From contig JAZREN010000030.1 in assembly GCA_045660825.1 (NCBI GenBank), positions 1 through 64,000 on the forward strand: a DNA stretch of 64,000 nt, read 5' to 3'. The first letter of the stretch is position 1. Each line of letters begins with the position of its first letter. A model generated the notes under the pieces. It was not told where the DNA came from. It was given only the letters and a program-made list of their open reading frames with translations, and did not search any database. This DNA is from HGM04593 sp045660825. Lineage in GTDB: Bacteria > Bacteroidota > Bacteroidia > Bacteroidales > Bacteroidaceae. The position numbers and the translations under genes were made by a program. Of this stretch, positions 37,901 to 44,378 are shown one piece after another.

Positions 37901-40280
37901 AGGTGAAAAGGCTTTCTATGAGTGGAAGTTCGTCTCTCGCGCAGACGGCTACTTTAACATTCAAGCACGCGATGGTAGCAACTACTTCAGCAACAATGGT
38001 GGTGAAGGCAATAAGATGGGATTCTGGAGCGGTAGCCCAGACACTGATGGTGGTTCACTTTTCAAGTTTGTTGAGGCTGAGTTCGCAAACGATAACGCCC
38101 GTTTCTATCAAATGTGCGACATAAAGGCTACAATGACCGACGGTACAAACATCTATGGTGGTACAAGCGTAGGTCTTTACACAGGTGGTAAGGAGTATCG
38201 CGAGGCATACACTGCTGCTGCGGCTCTTGAAGCAGCCGGCAATACAAGCGCAAGCGATGAGTGCTATGCTGCATACAAGGCTTTGCGCGCTGCAAACGAG
38301 GTGCTCGCTTACAACGCTGCCGACCCGGGAAAGGTGTACTACATTGTATCTGCTGCAACCAATGCTTATTGCAAGGGACAGTATGTACATACATATGCCG
38401 AGGTACAGCCATCGCACAACAACTATGACCACAAGGATCTTGTGTACCACGATTTTAATAACATCGCAATCAAGACACTTGCTGCTTTCCAGTTCGAGAC
38501 TACTGCCACTCAGGGCGAGTACAAGATGAAGAACCTGCACACAGGTCTTTATGTGAAGTCATTTGGTAAGAATGCCGACCATCTGGGTACTGCAGCCGAA
38601 GCACAGGTAGTGAAGATTGCCGGTATAGCCGATGGTCAGGTGACACTCAAGATTGGTGATGCAGACCCAATGCACGCTCAGGACGACAATGATTGTATTG
38701 TAGGCTGGGGTGCTGAAGCAAACAATGCATCTACCTGGTCAATCAACGAGGTGACAGACCTTGCTCAACTCGACTACTATTTCACTGTTCCTCAGGATGG
38801 TGTAGCTACATTGAACCTCGCATTCAATGCTGTGCTGCCAAGCGGTGTCACAGCGTATGACATAGCTGTGGCTGACATTACATTGAACGGTACCCAATAC
38901 GAGTACGAGGCTACTGCCGTTGCAACTGCTGGCGAGGCGCTTGCAAAGAACACTCCTGTCATTGTAAAGGCTGACGCTGGTACTTATGTGTTCGGTGTTA
39001 CTCTCACTGATGATGGTGTAAAGGGTACTGTAACCGGTTCTGTACTCAAGGGTACTACATACAAGACAACGCTTGCTGCCGATGCAAACAACTATCAGCT
39101 TGCTGTCAGCGATGACCAAACAGTGTTCAACCTTGTGACTGCCGCTACTGCCGCTACTGCCAATAGTGCTTGGATGCAGCTTGCAGAGAACAGAGGTGCC
39201 GTAATCTATGACAATGCACCTGTTGAACCCGAGGTTGAACTTGTACTCCCAGAGGTTGGCAAGGCTTACCGCATTAAGAGTTATGTAAGCAATGTGGTTG
39301 CTGAATATCAGAACCACTATCTTGTGAATGGTACAACAGGCTTGACATTCTCTACTGCTGTCGCAACAGACAATACCGACTTGTGGGTTTGTACCGCTGC
39401 CGGTGATGCTGGCTTTACCTTTGCGAGTGCATTGGGTACCGCAGCGCTTGGATGGCAGGCTGTAACAGAGGATGCGGCGGTTTATACACTCTCTGCCGGT
39501 GTTGCAAATGGTGCCTTGACATTGACAAGCGGTGAAAATAATCTTGCAGTGACTATTGATGCAGCCGGAAATACAACATTCACACAGTCTACAGCCAAGA
39601 CACAGAGCACCGGCTGGTCAACTGACTGGTATTTGGAGGGGGTTGAGGATGCTACTGTAAGTTTTGCAACAACTATTGCAGACGGTAACATGTGGGCTAC
39701 AATGTACCTGCCGTTCGCTGTGAAGATTCCTGCCGGTGTTGAGGCTTATGTTGCTACCGGAATTGAGGGCAAGGCCGTTAATCTGACACAGGTTGAAAAC
39801 AATATTCCAAAGAATACAGCCGTTCTGCTGCACCGTGCCGATGATACCAACACAGATAGGCTTGAGCTCGCCTTTGACCTTGCTGATGGGGATGTGGCAG
39901 CTGTTGGCAGCAATCTGTTCGAGGGTAAGATTAGGACAACAGCTATTTCTGCTGAAGACGCAAGAGTATATTTGCTTGTGAAGTACAACGGTAACGAGAA
40001 GTTCTACTGGATGCAGGATGAGTATAACGAGAGTTGTGCTTTTGTTGGTGCCGGTAGCGGTTATGTGAAGTGTGACGCCAACAAGTGCTACTTGAGGATT
40101 GAGGACAACGCTTCTCCTGCTTCGTCTTACAGCTTCCGTTTCGATGGTACAACAGGCGTTGAAGAAGTGAAAGGTGAAAACGGAAAGGTGAAAACTATTT
40201 ATGACCTCCAGGGTCGCAAGGTAGTGAACCCCAAAGAAGGCCTGTATATTGTAGATGGCAAGAAGGTATTTATAAAATAA
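31911..40280 (+). CDS. Giant secreted GH89 alpha-N-acetylglucosaminidase with accessory domains
   Basis: A 2789-residue exported glycosidase. The signal peptide (about 25 residues) is followed by the NAGLU N-terminal domain (about 28-110) and the GH89 catalytic barrel (about 115-480). Expected catalytic acids are Glu332 in DPFHEM and Glu465 in GATPEG, the equivalents of the two Glu in human NAGLU. An all-helical C-terminal domain follows (about 490-740). Family GH89 removes terminal alpha-linked GlcNAc, as in class III mucin or heparan fragments. Next come a bacterial repeat with GY(N)FENWTKDG (about 877-950), a GEVED-like domain (about 960-1105, IDLNADGDFDDEGE), a BspA-like LRR stretch split by a jelly-roll-like insert (about 1390-1640), an F5/8 domain (about 1715-1843) and trefoil-like blocks. 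The protein ends in IYDLQGRKVV ... GLYIVDGKKVFIK. Accessory parts probably anchor it to glycans and the cell surface. Confidence 0.9.
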   Translation: MKKNFFLTLMLALVALFSIETATAQAPVATPQEAITGLLNRIGGDGAADRFEIVIDASLAENGKDVFIIAPGNGKPCIKGNTQLSVATGINWYLNHYAHINLTWNNLTTDLSQVTLPVPASEEKHVSNATYRYDFNTCTFSYSMAFWTWERWQQEIDWMALHGINAPLNLVGLEVVTRKFLEEIGVSESDIDAYIAGPGFMAWFAMNNLEGWGSTINAKDVTMNGNPDWWYTRQEQLCRNMMRRMRELGMQPVIPGFSGQVPYCLSSGRYDGNANFNKSDIVNAGSWGGGFTHPGVVNPSTTSYEKLATIYYKHLHDVMGPSEFYSMDPFHEMSAPVGPTVLYPGIMAHLDRCYALESEEKRAEHNAPAQPKWIVQQWQGTPVSDAFSAMSSYGDRFIGLDLFSDAPGKAQWNSDYYKGRPYIFCMLHNFGGRSGMHGRLESTMNDYFRALAKNNNCKGIGATPEGSETNPILYDMLFELPWMDVNNRPTADEWLAGYAHSRYGVNNATALEALKNLKKSVWACPTDQQGTSEAVILARPKWEVNKVSSWSTSAIYWDTQDVRLAADQLYSIKDLVTENGGQDGVANYNYDFIDVVRQAMVDYAAELLPLINAARNSGNSAEYERLYKLYLQLMLDLDTMLSYDAGFKLERWTSLARNIADEVTGTTVNDRNWLEWNARTQVTVWAGQQDALNDYSNRCWAGLIKDFHYARWKYFFENDGGAPSGNWYSGFEYPWTVNFTDYDYSTVTIPNDMTATEKAAQTFGNYFGRIKGATKNYVFPMGVATNATKSDVIPEVYRDKTVELPFEIGKNVTISSVWIDLNNDGAASDKENLAVTEGNKVAIPADAAIGKTTAKVTYSDGTVITFNLALIEDIAEERTVTAVAGANGSVAIEGDEDGDGSITNTEAVKMTATANTGYNFENWTKDGEVVSNDNPFIYYGKEEATFTANFIQDKWGVVACGDDVDGDGNVKDEADVMNDISNNKQYIPELTLAYYNREAETIFEAISAPTSIFTTIPQIINVPQGASFDIEYKGVDNFKHCYFRAYIDLNADGDFDDEGELLKEVGTKGAQNTAVCSNKINVLLPYNMPLGITHMRLRFDSAWNIGEGAKDPSVRPVYEIIINVTEFSEKAAHITVATNSEEWGVVNVWTDETPDKSTIRTEWDVTKGVPFCIAATKASEDVEFLGWYDQYGRLVTENLEHTMYAREDATYTARFRKFLEIDGWQIEYRTQPGSDVVTTKLANGVKPEAGKKYYIYAPTRPTNDGEYVNRYLYNNGGSLGLGTAVGDASYIWLCEVNGENYTFQNVGDPTKYLAHKGLQTWGYDFKLGTGDTKYEGITIYSVSDSKYLVTKDDGTGFDQSDRTHNQSTENYTTDYVFVEVSTPDVIVFTKVRQSGVNDLVIPATVEVLGEQLTVAGFDNDLFNNNTDLWSITLPNTMEFLGSNVIFESSLKGENTPVDNSDNSPSELTQVIDLKGLVLKNSEHWKIEIKYSSDGVSSYNQWGSFLLCPGSTWGGAELLYLTTAKQDSRGWHLRSPASGLGDDYFKEHTIGKVSNFTVTFENKGNGKAVIAVTNSEGAIQTSTEFAFTVDNISAFCARIPKGLDITSFKIMDKEVVNPFSGCRNLDKIAIDGDCENYYVAQDGGLYNSSDVLVCMPEGKEKGADRRALAALIEEMETLTSLVATYNPVGKANKIALQTQDANAVNYLWTNNADTSEGSIHHLVDGVKGNDNNFFHSNWHNVSTAEGYHYIEVDLGADNMYTMMQFAYHTRTNCSNDFPDAITVMGSNDKQNYTEIHTENSNLPQATNKEFKSAVFDCGQPYRYLRFKVAAERTYWHMGEFELYFMTSTADVYSYLEAGITNEQAATGYDAMLDAQAVYDFGTTAAEMQAAKTELQSAYDTLKALLEAAIPVKLTTDEENPVLYKVIIKRANDGSKVLGYDEPTGMVAVQGKADNSSWQAWYFMGSTNGVTIHPYNADGKVLSADNTGNSPAKVWAVKKGEKAFYEWKFVSRADGYFNIQARDGSNYFSNNGGEGNKMGFWSGSPDTDGGSLFKFVEAEFANDNARFYQMCDIKATMTDGTNIYGGTSVGLYTGGKEYREAYTAAAALEAAGNTSASDECYAAYKALRAANEVLAYNAADPGKVYYIVSAATNAYCKGQYVHTYAEVQPSHNNYDHKDLVYHDFNNIAIKTLAAFQFETTATQGEYKMKNLHTGLYVKSFGKNADHLGTAAEAQVVKIAGIADGQVTLKIGDADPMHAQDDNDCIVGWGAEANNASTWSINEVTDLAQLDYYFTVPQDGVATLNLAFNAVLPSGVTAYDIAVADITLNGTQYEYEATAVATAGEALAKNTPVIVKADAGTYVFGVTLTDDGVKGTVTGSVLKGTTYKTTLAADANNYQLAVSDDQTVFNLVTAATAATANSAWMQLAENRGAVIYDNAPVEPEVELVLPEVGKAYRIKSYVSNVVAEYQNHYLVNGTTGLTFSTAVATDNTDLWVCTAAGDAGFTFASALGTAALGWQAVTEDAAVYTLSAGVANGALTLTSGENNLAVTIDAAGNTTFTQSTAKTQSTGWSTDWYLEGVEDATVSFATTIADGNMWATMYLPFAVKIPAGVEAYVATGIEGKAVNLTQVENNIPKNTAVLLHRADDTNTDRLELAFDLADGDVAAVGSNLFEGKIRTTAISAEDARVYLLVKYNGNEKFYWMQDEYNESCAFVGAGSGYVKCDANKCYLRIEDNASPASSYSFRFDGTTGVEEVKGENGKVKTIYDLQGRKVVNPKEGLYIVDGKKVFIK

Positions 40281-40346
40281 ATGGTCTTACCCTAACCCTC
40301 TCCCAAGGAGAGGGAACTGAAAAGAGGTTTTAACCTATTAATATTA

Positions 40347-40381
40347 CTTGCGCGAGAAATTACTCTCGCGCAAGTTTTTTT
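40347..40381 (+). terminator. Terminator of the GH89 gene
   Basis: Twelve-bp stem ACTTGCGCGAGA / TCTCGCGCAAGT with a six-base loop and a run of T residues. Confidence 0.92.
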
Positions 40382-40423
40382 AGACCCGAACCGTAGTTAC
40401 TATGTTTGCATTGTAAGATTTTT

Positions 40424-40728
40424 AAGACATAAGAACAGAAGAACAAAAGAGTTTATCTGTTATTAGATATTGCGTTGGAAGAATTCCAACTTTAAAGAGC
40501 AAGAAGTAGCGACAATGGGAAAACGAGTTCTCACCTTGTCGCTATTTCTTGCTTTTTGTCGTCGCACAGCGACTCATTTATCTAATAACAGATAGCTTAT
40601 CTTTACCAATGTGTGTCAGTGATTGTTTCAGTGAATATCTTCTGTAACCAACGTATGTTGGTTTATGTACTTCTGTCTTAATTAAAAAGTAAACTGCGCC
40701 CTTATGTACTTATGTTCTTTTGTCTCAA
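40424..40728. repeat. Nested inverted-repeat element, copy B
   Basis: A relative of the element at 25.02-25.33 kb. The outer imperfect inverted repeat (GACATAAGAACAGAAGAACA against the complement of TGTACTTATGTTCTTTTGTC) surrounds a perfect 16-bp inner repeat (TATCTGTTATTAGATA at 40454-40469, complement at 40579-40594). The GTTGGA / TCCAAC hairpin is on the left here but on the right in copy A, so the flanks are inverted relative to copy A. The core GGGAAAACGAGTTCTCACC reads in the same direction in both. No gene is seen in the surrounding gap. Confidence 0.75.
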
Positions 40729-40774
40729 AAATTAAATTGTGCGCAAACTTTTTGAAAAATAATTGCCTGAATGC

Positions 40775-40805
40775 TTGCGGAATCAAATGAAATGTACTAC
40801 CTTTG
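40775..40805 (+). promoter_or_regulatory. tRNA cluster promoter
   Basis: TTG (40775-40777), 20 nt, then TACCTTTG (40798-40805), about 34 nt before the tRNA-Ser gene. Confidence 0.8.
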
Positions 40806-40838
40806 CAACGCAAAATAAGGGCGTAAGCTATTTCAAAT

Positions 40839-40925
40839 GGAAGTTTGGGTGAGTGGCTGAAACCAGCAGTTTGCTAAACTGCCGTACGGGTTACCGTACC
40901 GGGGGTTCGAATCCCCCAGCTTCCG
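40839..40925 (+). tRNA. tRNA-Ser (GCT)
   Basis: An 87-nt class II tRNA. The acceptor pairs GGAAGTT with AGCTTCC, and discriminator G73 is present. The loop TTGCTAA gives anticodon GCT. A long variable arm (TACGGGTTACCGTA) marks it as a serine tRNA. The T-arm GGGGGTTCGAATCCCCC is perfect. Confidence 0.96.
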
Positions 40926-40940
40926 CTTATTTTTGCAAAC

Positions 40941-41012
40941 GGCGCTTTCGTCTAGTGGCTAGGACACATGCCTCTCACGCATGGAACACGGGTTCGATTC
41001 CCGTAGGCGCTA
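40941..41012 (+). tRNA. tRNA-Glu (CTC), copy 1
   Basis: A 72-nt cloverleaf. The anticodon loop CTCTCAC (anticodon CTC) is closed by CATGC/GCATG. The T-arm is ACGGGTTCGATTCCCGT, the acceptor GGCGCTT pairs with AGGCGCT, and the discriminator is A. It is identical to the two further copies downstream. It lies 15 nt after tRNA-Ser and is probably co-transcribed. Confidence 0.95.
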
Positions 41013-41035
41013 CAAAGAAGCAAGTACGGGTAAAA

Positions 41036-41108
41036 ATGGTGGCTAGGACACATGCCTCTCACACCTTGTTTTTTTTACGAACACTGGTTCGATTCCCGTA
41101 GGCGCTAC
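41036..41108 (+). pseudogene. Degenerate tRNA-Glu copy 1
   Basis: It matches tRNA-Glu from TGGCTAGGACACATGCCTCTCAC, then diverges (ACCTTGTTTTTTTTACGA) and rejoins at GGTTCGATTCCCGTAGGCGCTA. The 5' acceptor strand is missing and the 3' half of the anticodon stem is replaced, so no normal cloverleaf can form. Confidence 0.85.
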
Positions 41109-41120
41109 AAAAGCAAATGA

Positions 41121-41140
41121 TAACACTTCGGTGTTTTTTT
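41121..41140 (+). terminator. Terminator in the tRNA-Glu cluster
   Basis: Short AACAC TTCG GTGTT hairpin followed by T residues, so the first tRNA transcript may end here and later copies may need read-through. Confidence 0.7.
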
Positions 41141-41151
41141 AATGCCTTCAT

Positions 41152-41223
41152 GGCGCTTTCGTCTAGTGGCTAGGACACATGCCTCTCACGCATGGAACAC
41201 GGGTTCGATTCCCGTAGGCGCTA
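41152..41223 (+). tRNA. tRNA-Glu (CTC), copy 2
   Basis: Identical in all 72 positions to copy 1. It starts 211 nt after copy 1. No separate TAnnTTTG box is seen in front of it. Confidence 0.95.
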
Positions 41224-41247
41224 CAAGGAGCAAGTACGGAAAAAAGA

Positions 41248-41317
41248 TGGTGGCTAGGACACATGCCTCTCACACCTTGTCTTGTTACGAACACGCGTTT
41301 GATTCCCGTAGGCGCTA
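41248..41317 (+). pseudogene. Degenerate tRNA-Glu copy 2
   Basis: It has the same layout as the first degenerate copy, and the preceding AGCAAGTACGG spacer is also shared. The T-arm has decayed (CGCGTTTGATTCCCG). The two degenerate copies arose together with the tRNA-Glu duplication. Confidence 0.85.
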
Positions 41318-41365
41318 CAAGCTCAAAGCTAAAGAGCATAAAATTAGCAGACATCTTGAAATTAT

Positions 41366-41437
41366 GGCGCTTTCGTCTAGTGGCTAGGACACATGCCTCT
41401 CACGCATGGAACACGGGTTCGATTCCCGTAGGCGCTA
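41366..41437 (+). tRNA. tRNA-Glu (CTC), copy 3
   Basis: Identical to copies 1 and 2 and starting 214 nt after copy 2. It is followed by a strong terminator that closes the cluster. Confidence 0.95.
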
Positions 41438-41443
41438 CTTCGG

Positions 41444-41475
41444 TTAGAACCTTATAAGGTTCTAATTTTTTTTTG
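41444..41475 (+). terminator. tRNA cluster terminator
   Basis: TTAGAACCTT / AAGGTTCTAA stem with a long T tract directly after tRNA-Glu copy 3. The same hairpin recurs at 42238. Confidence 0.9.
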
Positions 41476-42220
41476 TGCCTATGTGGAACTCTCCCGCTGT
41501 GAAAAACTCCTCCGTCACTTCGTGCCACCTCCTCTTTAAAAAGCGGAGGAGTAGGAGTACGGCATTGGGAGACAGGGCTCTCCGCTGTGTCGCTTACGGT
41601 ACCGTTTTTGCTGGATTACCTTTGTTTGCGAACTTTACCGCGTACTATGGTAATGTCAAAGAAAAACCGTCACCATCAAAATCACAGGCAAATCCCATTC
41701 TGTTTTTGGATGAAGTGGCCAGGACTGTTTGACTGCTAGTTAGACGCTCGCTTTGGCGAGTGGCTAACTGAAGGAGTTCCGCACCACCCAAAAACAGAAT
41801 GAAAGGATTTGTTGGCAAATAACAGCCAACCGAGGGATGTCGCTTGCGACTCGTGAGCAAAAGGCTGTTATGACTGATTTTGCCGGTGACGGAACCTTTT
41901 GGTTCTTTTCAGTTATGAAAAGAACGTATAGAAAGACTTGAAGAAAACACAAGTGAACGATTAAGGTTGGAGACTACTGTGAATGCAATGACGAGCGAGA
42001 GCGAGAACTCTCCTAACTTTTGCAGGTGAGCCTGAAAAACTCCTCCGTCACTTCCTGCCACCTCCTCTTTAAAAAGCGGAGGAGTAGGAGTGCGGTTTTA
42101 GCCGTGAGGGAGTTTGATTGACAAGCCTTGCTTATCGCGACCTGCCCGGCGTGAGCTTCGCCCGCGCTTCGTGCGACCATTCGCTGCTCGCATTGTCGAT
42201 TACCACCTTGTGGTAATTAT
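41476..42220. repeat. Non-coding segment with dispersed repeat, copy 2
   Basis: About 745 nt without a credible gene. It holds TACCTTTG (41617-41624) and TGGTAATGTCAAAG as in copy 1. A 14-bp fold-back CATTCTGTTTTTGG has its complement at 41788-41801, and the GACTTGAAGAAAAC end block starts near 41935. An unrelated pair of direct repeats (AACTCCTCCGTCACTTC through GCGGAGGAGTAGGAGT) lies at 41505-41560 and 42041-42097, each containing its own hairpin. Confidence 0.65.
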
Positions 42221-42270
42221 CCGTAGGCGCTACTTCGGTTAGAACCTTAAAGGTTCTAATTTTTTTGTGT
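42221..42270 (+). repeat. Second copy of tRNA-Glu 3' end plus terminator
   Basis: CCGTAGGCGCTACTTCGGTT and the following TTAGAACCTT/AAGGTTCTAA hairpin repeat the sequence at 41427-41475 almost base for base. The tRNA part is only the last 16 bases, so it is not a gene. It marks the right edge of the segment inserted or duplicated behind the tRNA. Confidence 0.85.
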
Positions 42271-42279
42271 GTATTCTGT

Positions 42280-43377
42280 TTATCTCTTCCCCCAGAACTC
42301 AATATACTGCTGCGCTACTTTCGTGGGGTTATGATGCTTTACAACAAACTCGATGCTTTGCTGCTGCATTGCGGCAATGTTCTGCTTGTTCTTTACCAGC
42401 CATTCGAGTCTTTCATATACATCCTGCTCGCTTGGTGTTACATTGACCATTGGGCGAAGGGTGCGTTCGCCAAGTATATCGTAGCATTCGGGTTCGGCGC
42501 CACCCACGACAATCTTACCTTTTGACATTGCCAACAGGGCGTTCATGCCGGGTGTGTAGCCATAGAGTTGGTCGAGCAACACGTCGCATTCCTCAATCAT
42601 CTTTGAATACTGTTCAAATGGTACGCTCTCGGCTTTCAGCAGTTCGCAGTCGTTGGGGTGATCGGTTGCCAGACGCTCAAGGGTGCGCAGCATTATGTCG
42701 GTACCTTTGTATACACTGCGTGTCTTTTGTATGCCTATGAAAAAACGTATTTTACGTTCCGGTGTGTATATGGCTTTTGCTCCCTCTTCGCTTGGAACAG
42801 GGAATGGTATGTATGTGAGTTTTTCCTTGTGCTCGGGTGTATATGCAGCATAGTACTCATACATGCCGGCGATGATGCCGTTGCAGTCGGCGGCAATGTG
42901 ATGGTTCAGGCGTGCTTTGGGCGTACCCTGCCAGTCGGCCTTCTGCTCGGTGATGTAATCGTTGGTGATGGGCGTGTCGCCGATGTTGAAATCGGAGTAG
43001 CGGAAACGGTGGGGCGTGCTTGTGCAGGCCTCAACCCAATAGGCGTCCATTCCGAATGCTCCAAGGAAGACTTTTTTGTTGTGCTTTTTGAGATATTTGT
43101 ATATTGGTGCAATGCGCTCGGCCTTTAGTTCAAGGAACATGGGGTTGATGAGCTGCACTATGTCGTATCCGCGTAGCTTTGGCAGCAGTGTGTACAGCTT
43201 GAGCATGTATTTGATGCCTCCCGACTTGGTATATTCGCGGGTTAGTGATATGTCGCGCCTGTAGTCCTTCCAGAAATCGCCGTTGCTCACCACGCACACG
43301 GTGTGCCCCAGGGCTCGGAGTCCCTCGGCAAGTGTCCAATGTACGTTGCTGTATTCTCCAATGAGCAGTATTTTCAT
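42280..43377 (-). CDS. Glycosyltransferase, GT-B (GT4-like)
   Basis: A 365-residue glycosyltransferase with the two-Rossmann GT-B layout. The N-terminus MKILLIGEYSNVHWTLAEGL carries the first nucleotide-fold strand. The C-terminal donor domain shows IRFFIGIQKTRSVYKGTDIM and the acidic region PGMNALLAMSKGKIVVGGAEPE, the GT4-type ExxxxxE-like block with Glu in GGAEPE. Donor and acceptor cannot be named. The start overlaps the stop of the upstream GT2 gene by ATGA; a longer frame begins 54 nt earlier but lacks support. It is last in a minus-strand unit of three glycosyltransferases. Confidence 0.85.
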   Translation of the reverse strand: MKILLIGEYSNVHWTLAEGLRALGHTVCVVSNGDFWKDYRRDISLTREYTKSGGIKYMLKLYTLLPKLRGYDIVQLINPMFLELKAERIAPIYKYLKKHNKKVFLGAFGMDAYWVEACTSTPHRFRYSDFNIGDTPITNDYITEQKADWQGTPKARLNHHIAADCNGIIAGMYEYYAAYTPEHKEKLTYIPFPVPSEEGAKAIYTPERKIRFFIGIQKTRSVYKGTDIMLRTLERLATDHPNDCELLKAESVPFEQYSKMIEECDVLLDQLYGYTPGMNALLAMSKGKIVVGGAEPECYDILGERTLRPMVNVTPSEQDVYERLEWLVKNKQNIAAMQQQSIEFVVKHHNPTKVAQQYIEFWGKR

Positions 43378-44372
43378 TGCTTTGCTGGTTTTTTGGATGG
43401 GATGAACAGGCGAAGCATCCTCATTCCGCACTTGCTGTTTGCAAGAGTGCGGAAAATGCGGTATTTTACTGAATACTTTGCTTGTGGCAACGGGTATATC
43501 CCAAGCGGGGCAAGGCGCTCGTTACATGTCTTTATGATCTCCTTTGCGCTCATTCCGTTGCGTAGCATGTTGCGTATGGCGTCTACGCCCAACATTGTGA
43601 ACTTGTGCTCGAATCCTTTGCTTTGCTGTACATTGCAGTTCTGTTGTGTTTTGCGGAATTGGGCCAGATGCTCAATGACGCAAAGCATGTCGTTGATGCG
43701 CTTTGCTTCGAACTCGCTTGAGGTGTTGGCTGTGGTTGAGCCTTCGCGGGTGCAATAGTTGTAGAGCACAGCGTTGCTGTGTACCAATGTCCTTGCATGG
43801 AAATGCAGTATGGTGTTGAACTCCTCGTCCTCGTGCAGTATGTTCTTGGGGAAGCGTATGTTCTTTTCTATTATAAGTTCGCGGCGTGCAAAATAAAGAC
43901 ATGGGCTACCGGGGAGGTTGAACTCCTGCATGTATTTTGCACCGCTTATTGTATTGCTGAATGTCACCTGCTTGTTGCGCTTTGTCAAAGGCGCTTTCCC
44001 CGGTGGTGTTATGCGGTAGTTGAAATGCAGTATCTGGGGCTTTTCGGTGTGCAGCTTGTTAATGCATTGCTTGTAGCTGTTGCCCGGGATGATGGTGTCA
44101 TCGGCGTCAACGAACTCAATGTACGTGCCTTTGGCTTCCTCAATGCCGCGGTTGCGTGCTGCGCCGGGGCCACCATGTGCTGCTGTTATGAGTCTTACGT
44201 TGGTGCCGGGGTATGTAGCCTCTACCCACAATGGTGGGGTGTCCGACCCGTCGTCGACAACAATGATTTCATAGTCGTCGGTTGCCATCTCCAGTTGTGT
44301 TATGCTTGCAATGCAACGTTCAAGCAATTCGCGTGGCAGGTTGTAGTGGGGTATGATTATTGACAGGAACAT
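43374..44372 (-). CDS. Glycosyltransferase family 2
   Basis: A 332-residue GT-A enzyme that transfers a sugar from a nucleotide donor. The N-terminal strand LSIIIPHYN is followed by VVDDGSD (residues 39-44) and the metal-binding DADD (89-92) after GAARNRGIEEAKG. The C-terminal part is basic and has no membrane helix. It is the middle gene of the unit, 6 nt after the first GT2 gene, with a 4-nt overlap to the next. It probably elongates a surface glycan together with its neighbours. Confidence 0.9.
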   Translation of the reverse strand: MFLSIIIPHYNLPRELLERCIASITQLEMATDDYEIIVVDDGSDTPPLWVEATYPGTNVRLITAAHGGPGAARNRGIEEAKGTYIEFVDADDTIIPGNSYKQCINKLHTEKPQILHFNYRITPPGKAPLTKRNKQVTFSNTISGAKYMQEFNLPGSPCLYFARRELIIEKNIRFPKNILHEDEEFNTILHFHARTLVHSNAVLYNYCTREGSTTANTSSEFEAKRINDMLCVIEHLAQFRKTQQNCNVQQSKGFEHKFTMLGVDAIRNMLRNGMSAKEIIKTCNERLAPLGIYPLPQAKYSVKYRIFRTLANSKCGMRMLRLFIPSKKPAKQ

Positions 44373-44378
44373 GCTGTG

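Noticed and set aside
40853..41457. Frames of 60-82 codons across the tRNA cluster
   Set aside because: They are repeated translations of tRNA-Glu sequence (LVARTHASHAWNTGSIPVGAT) and not genes.
41476..42220. Integrated mobile element at tRNA-Glu
   Set aside because: Direct repeats are present but no integrase or any other gene lies within; reported as a finding, not called as an element.
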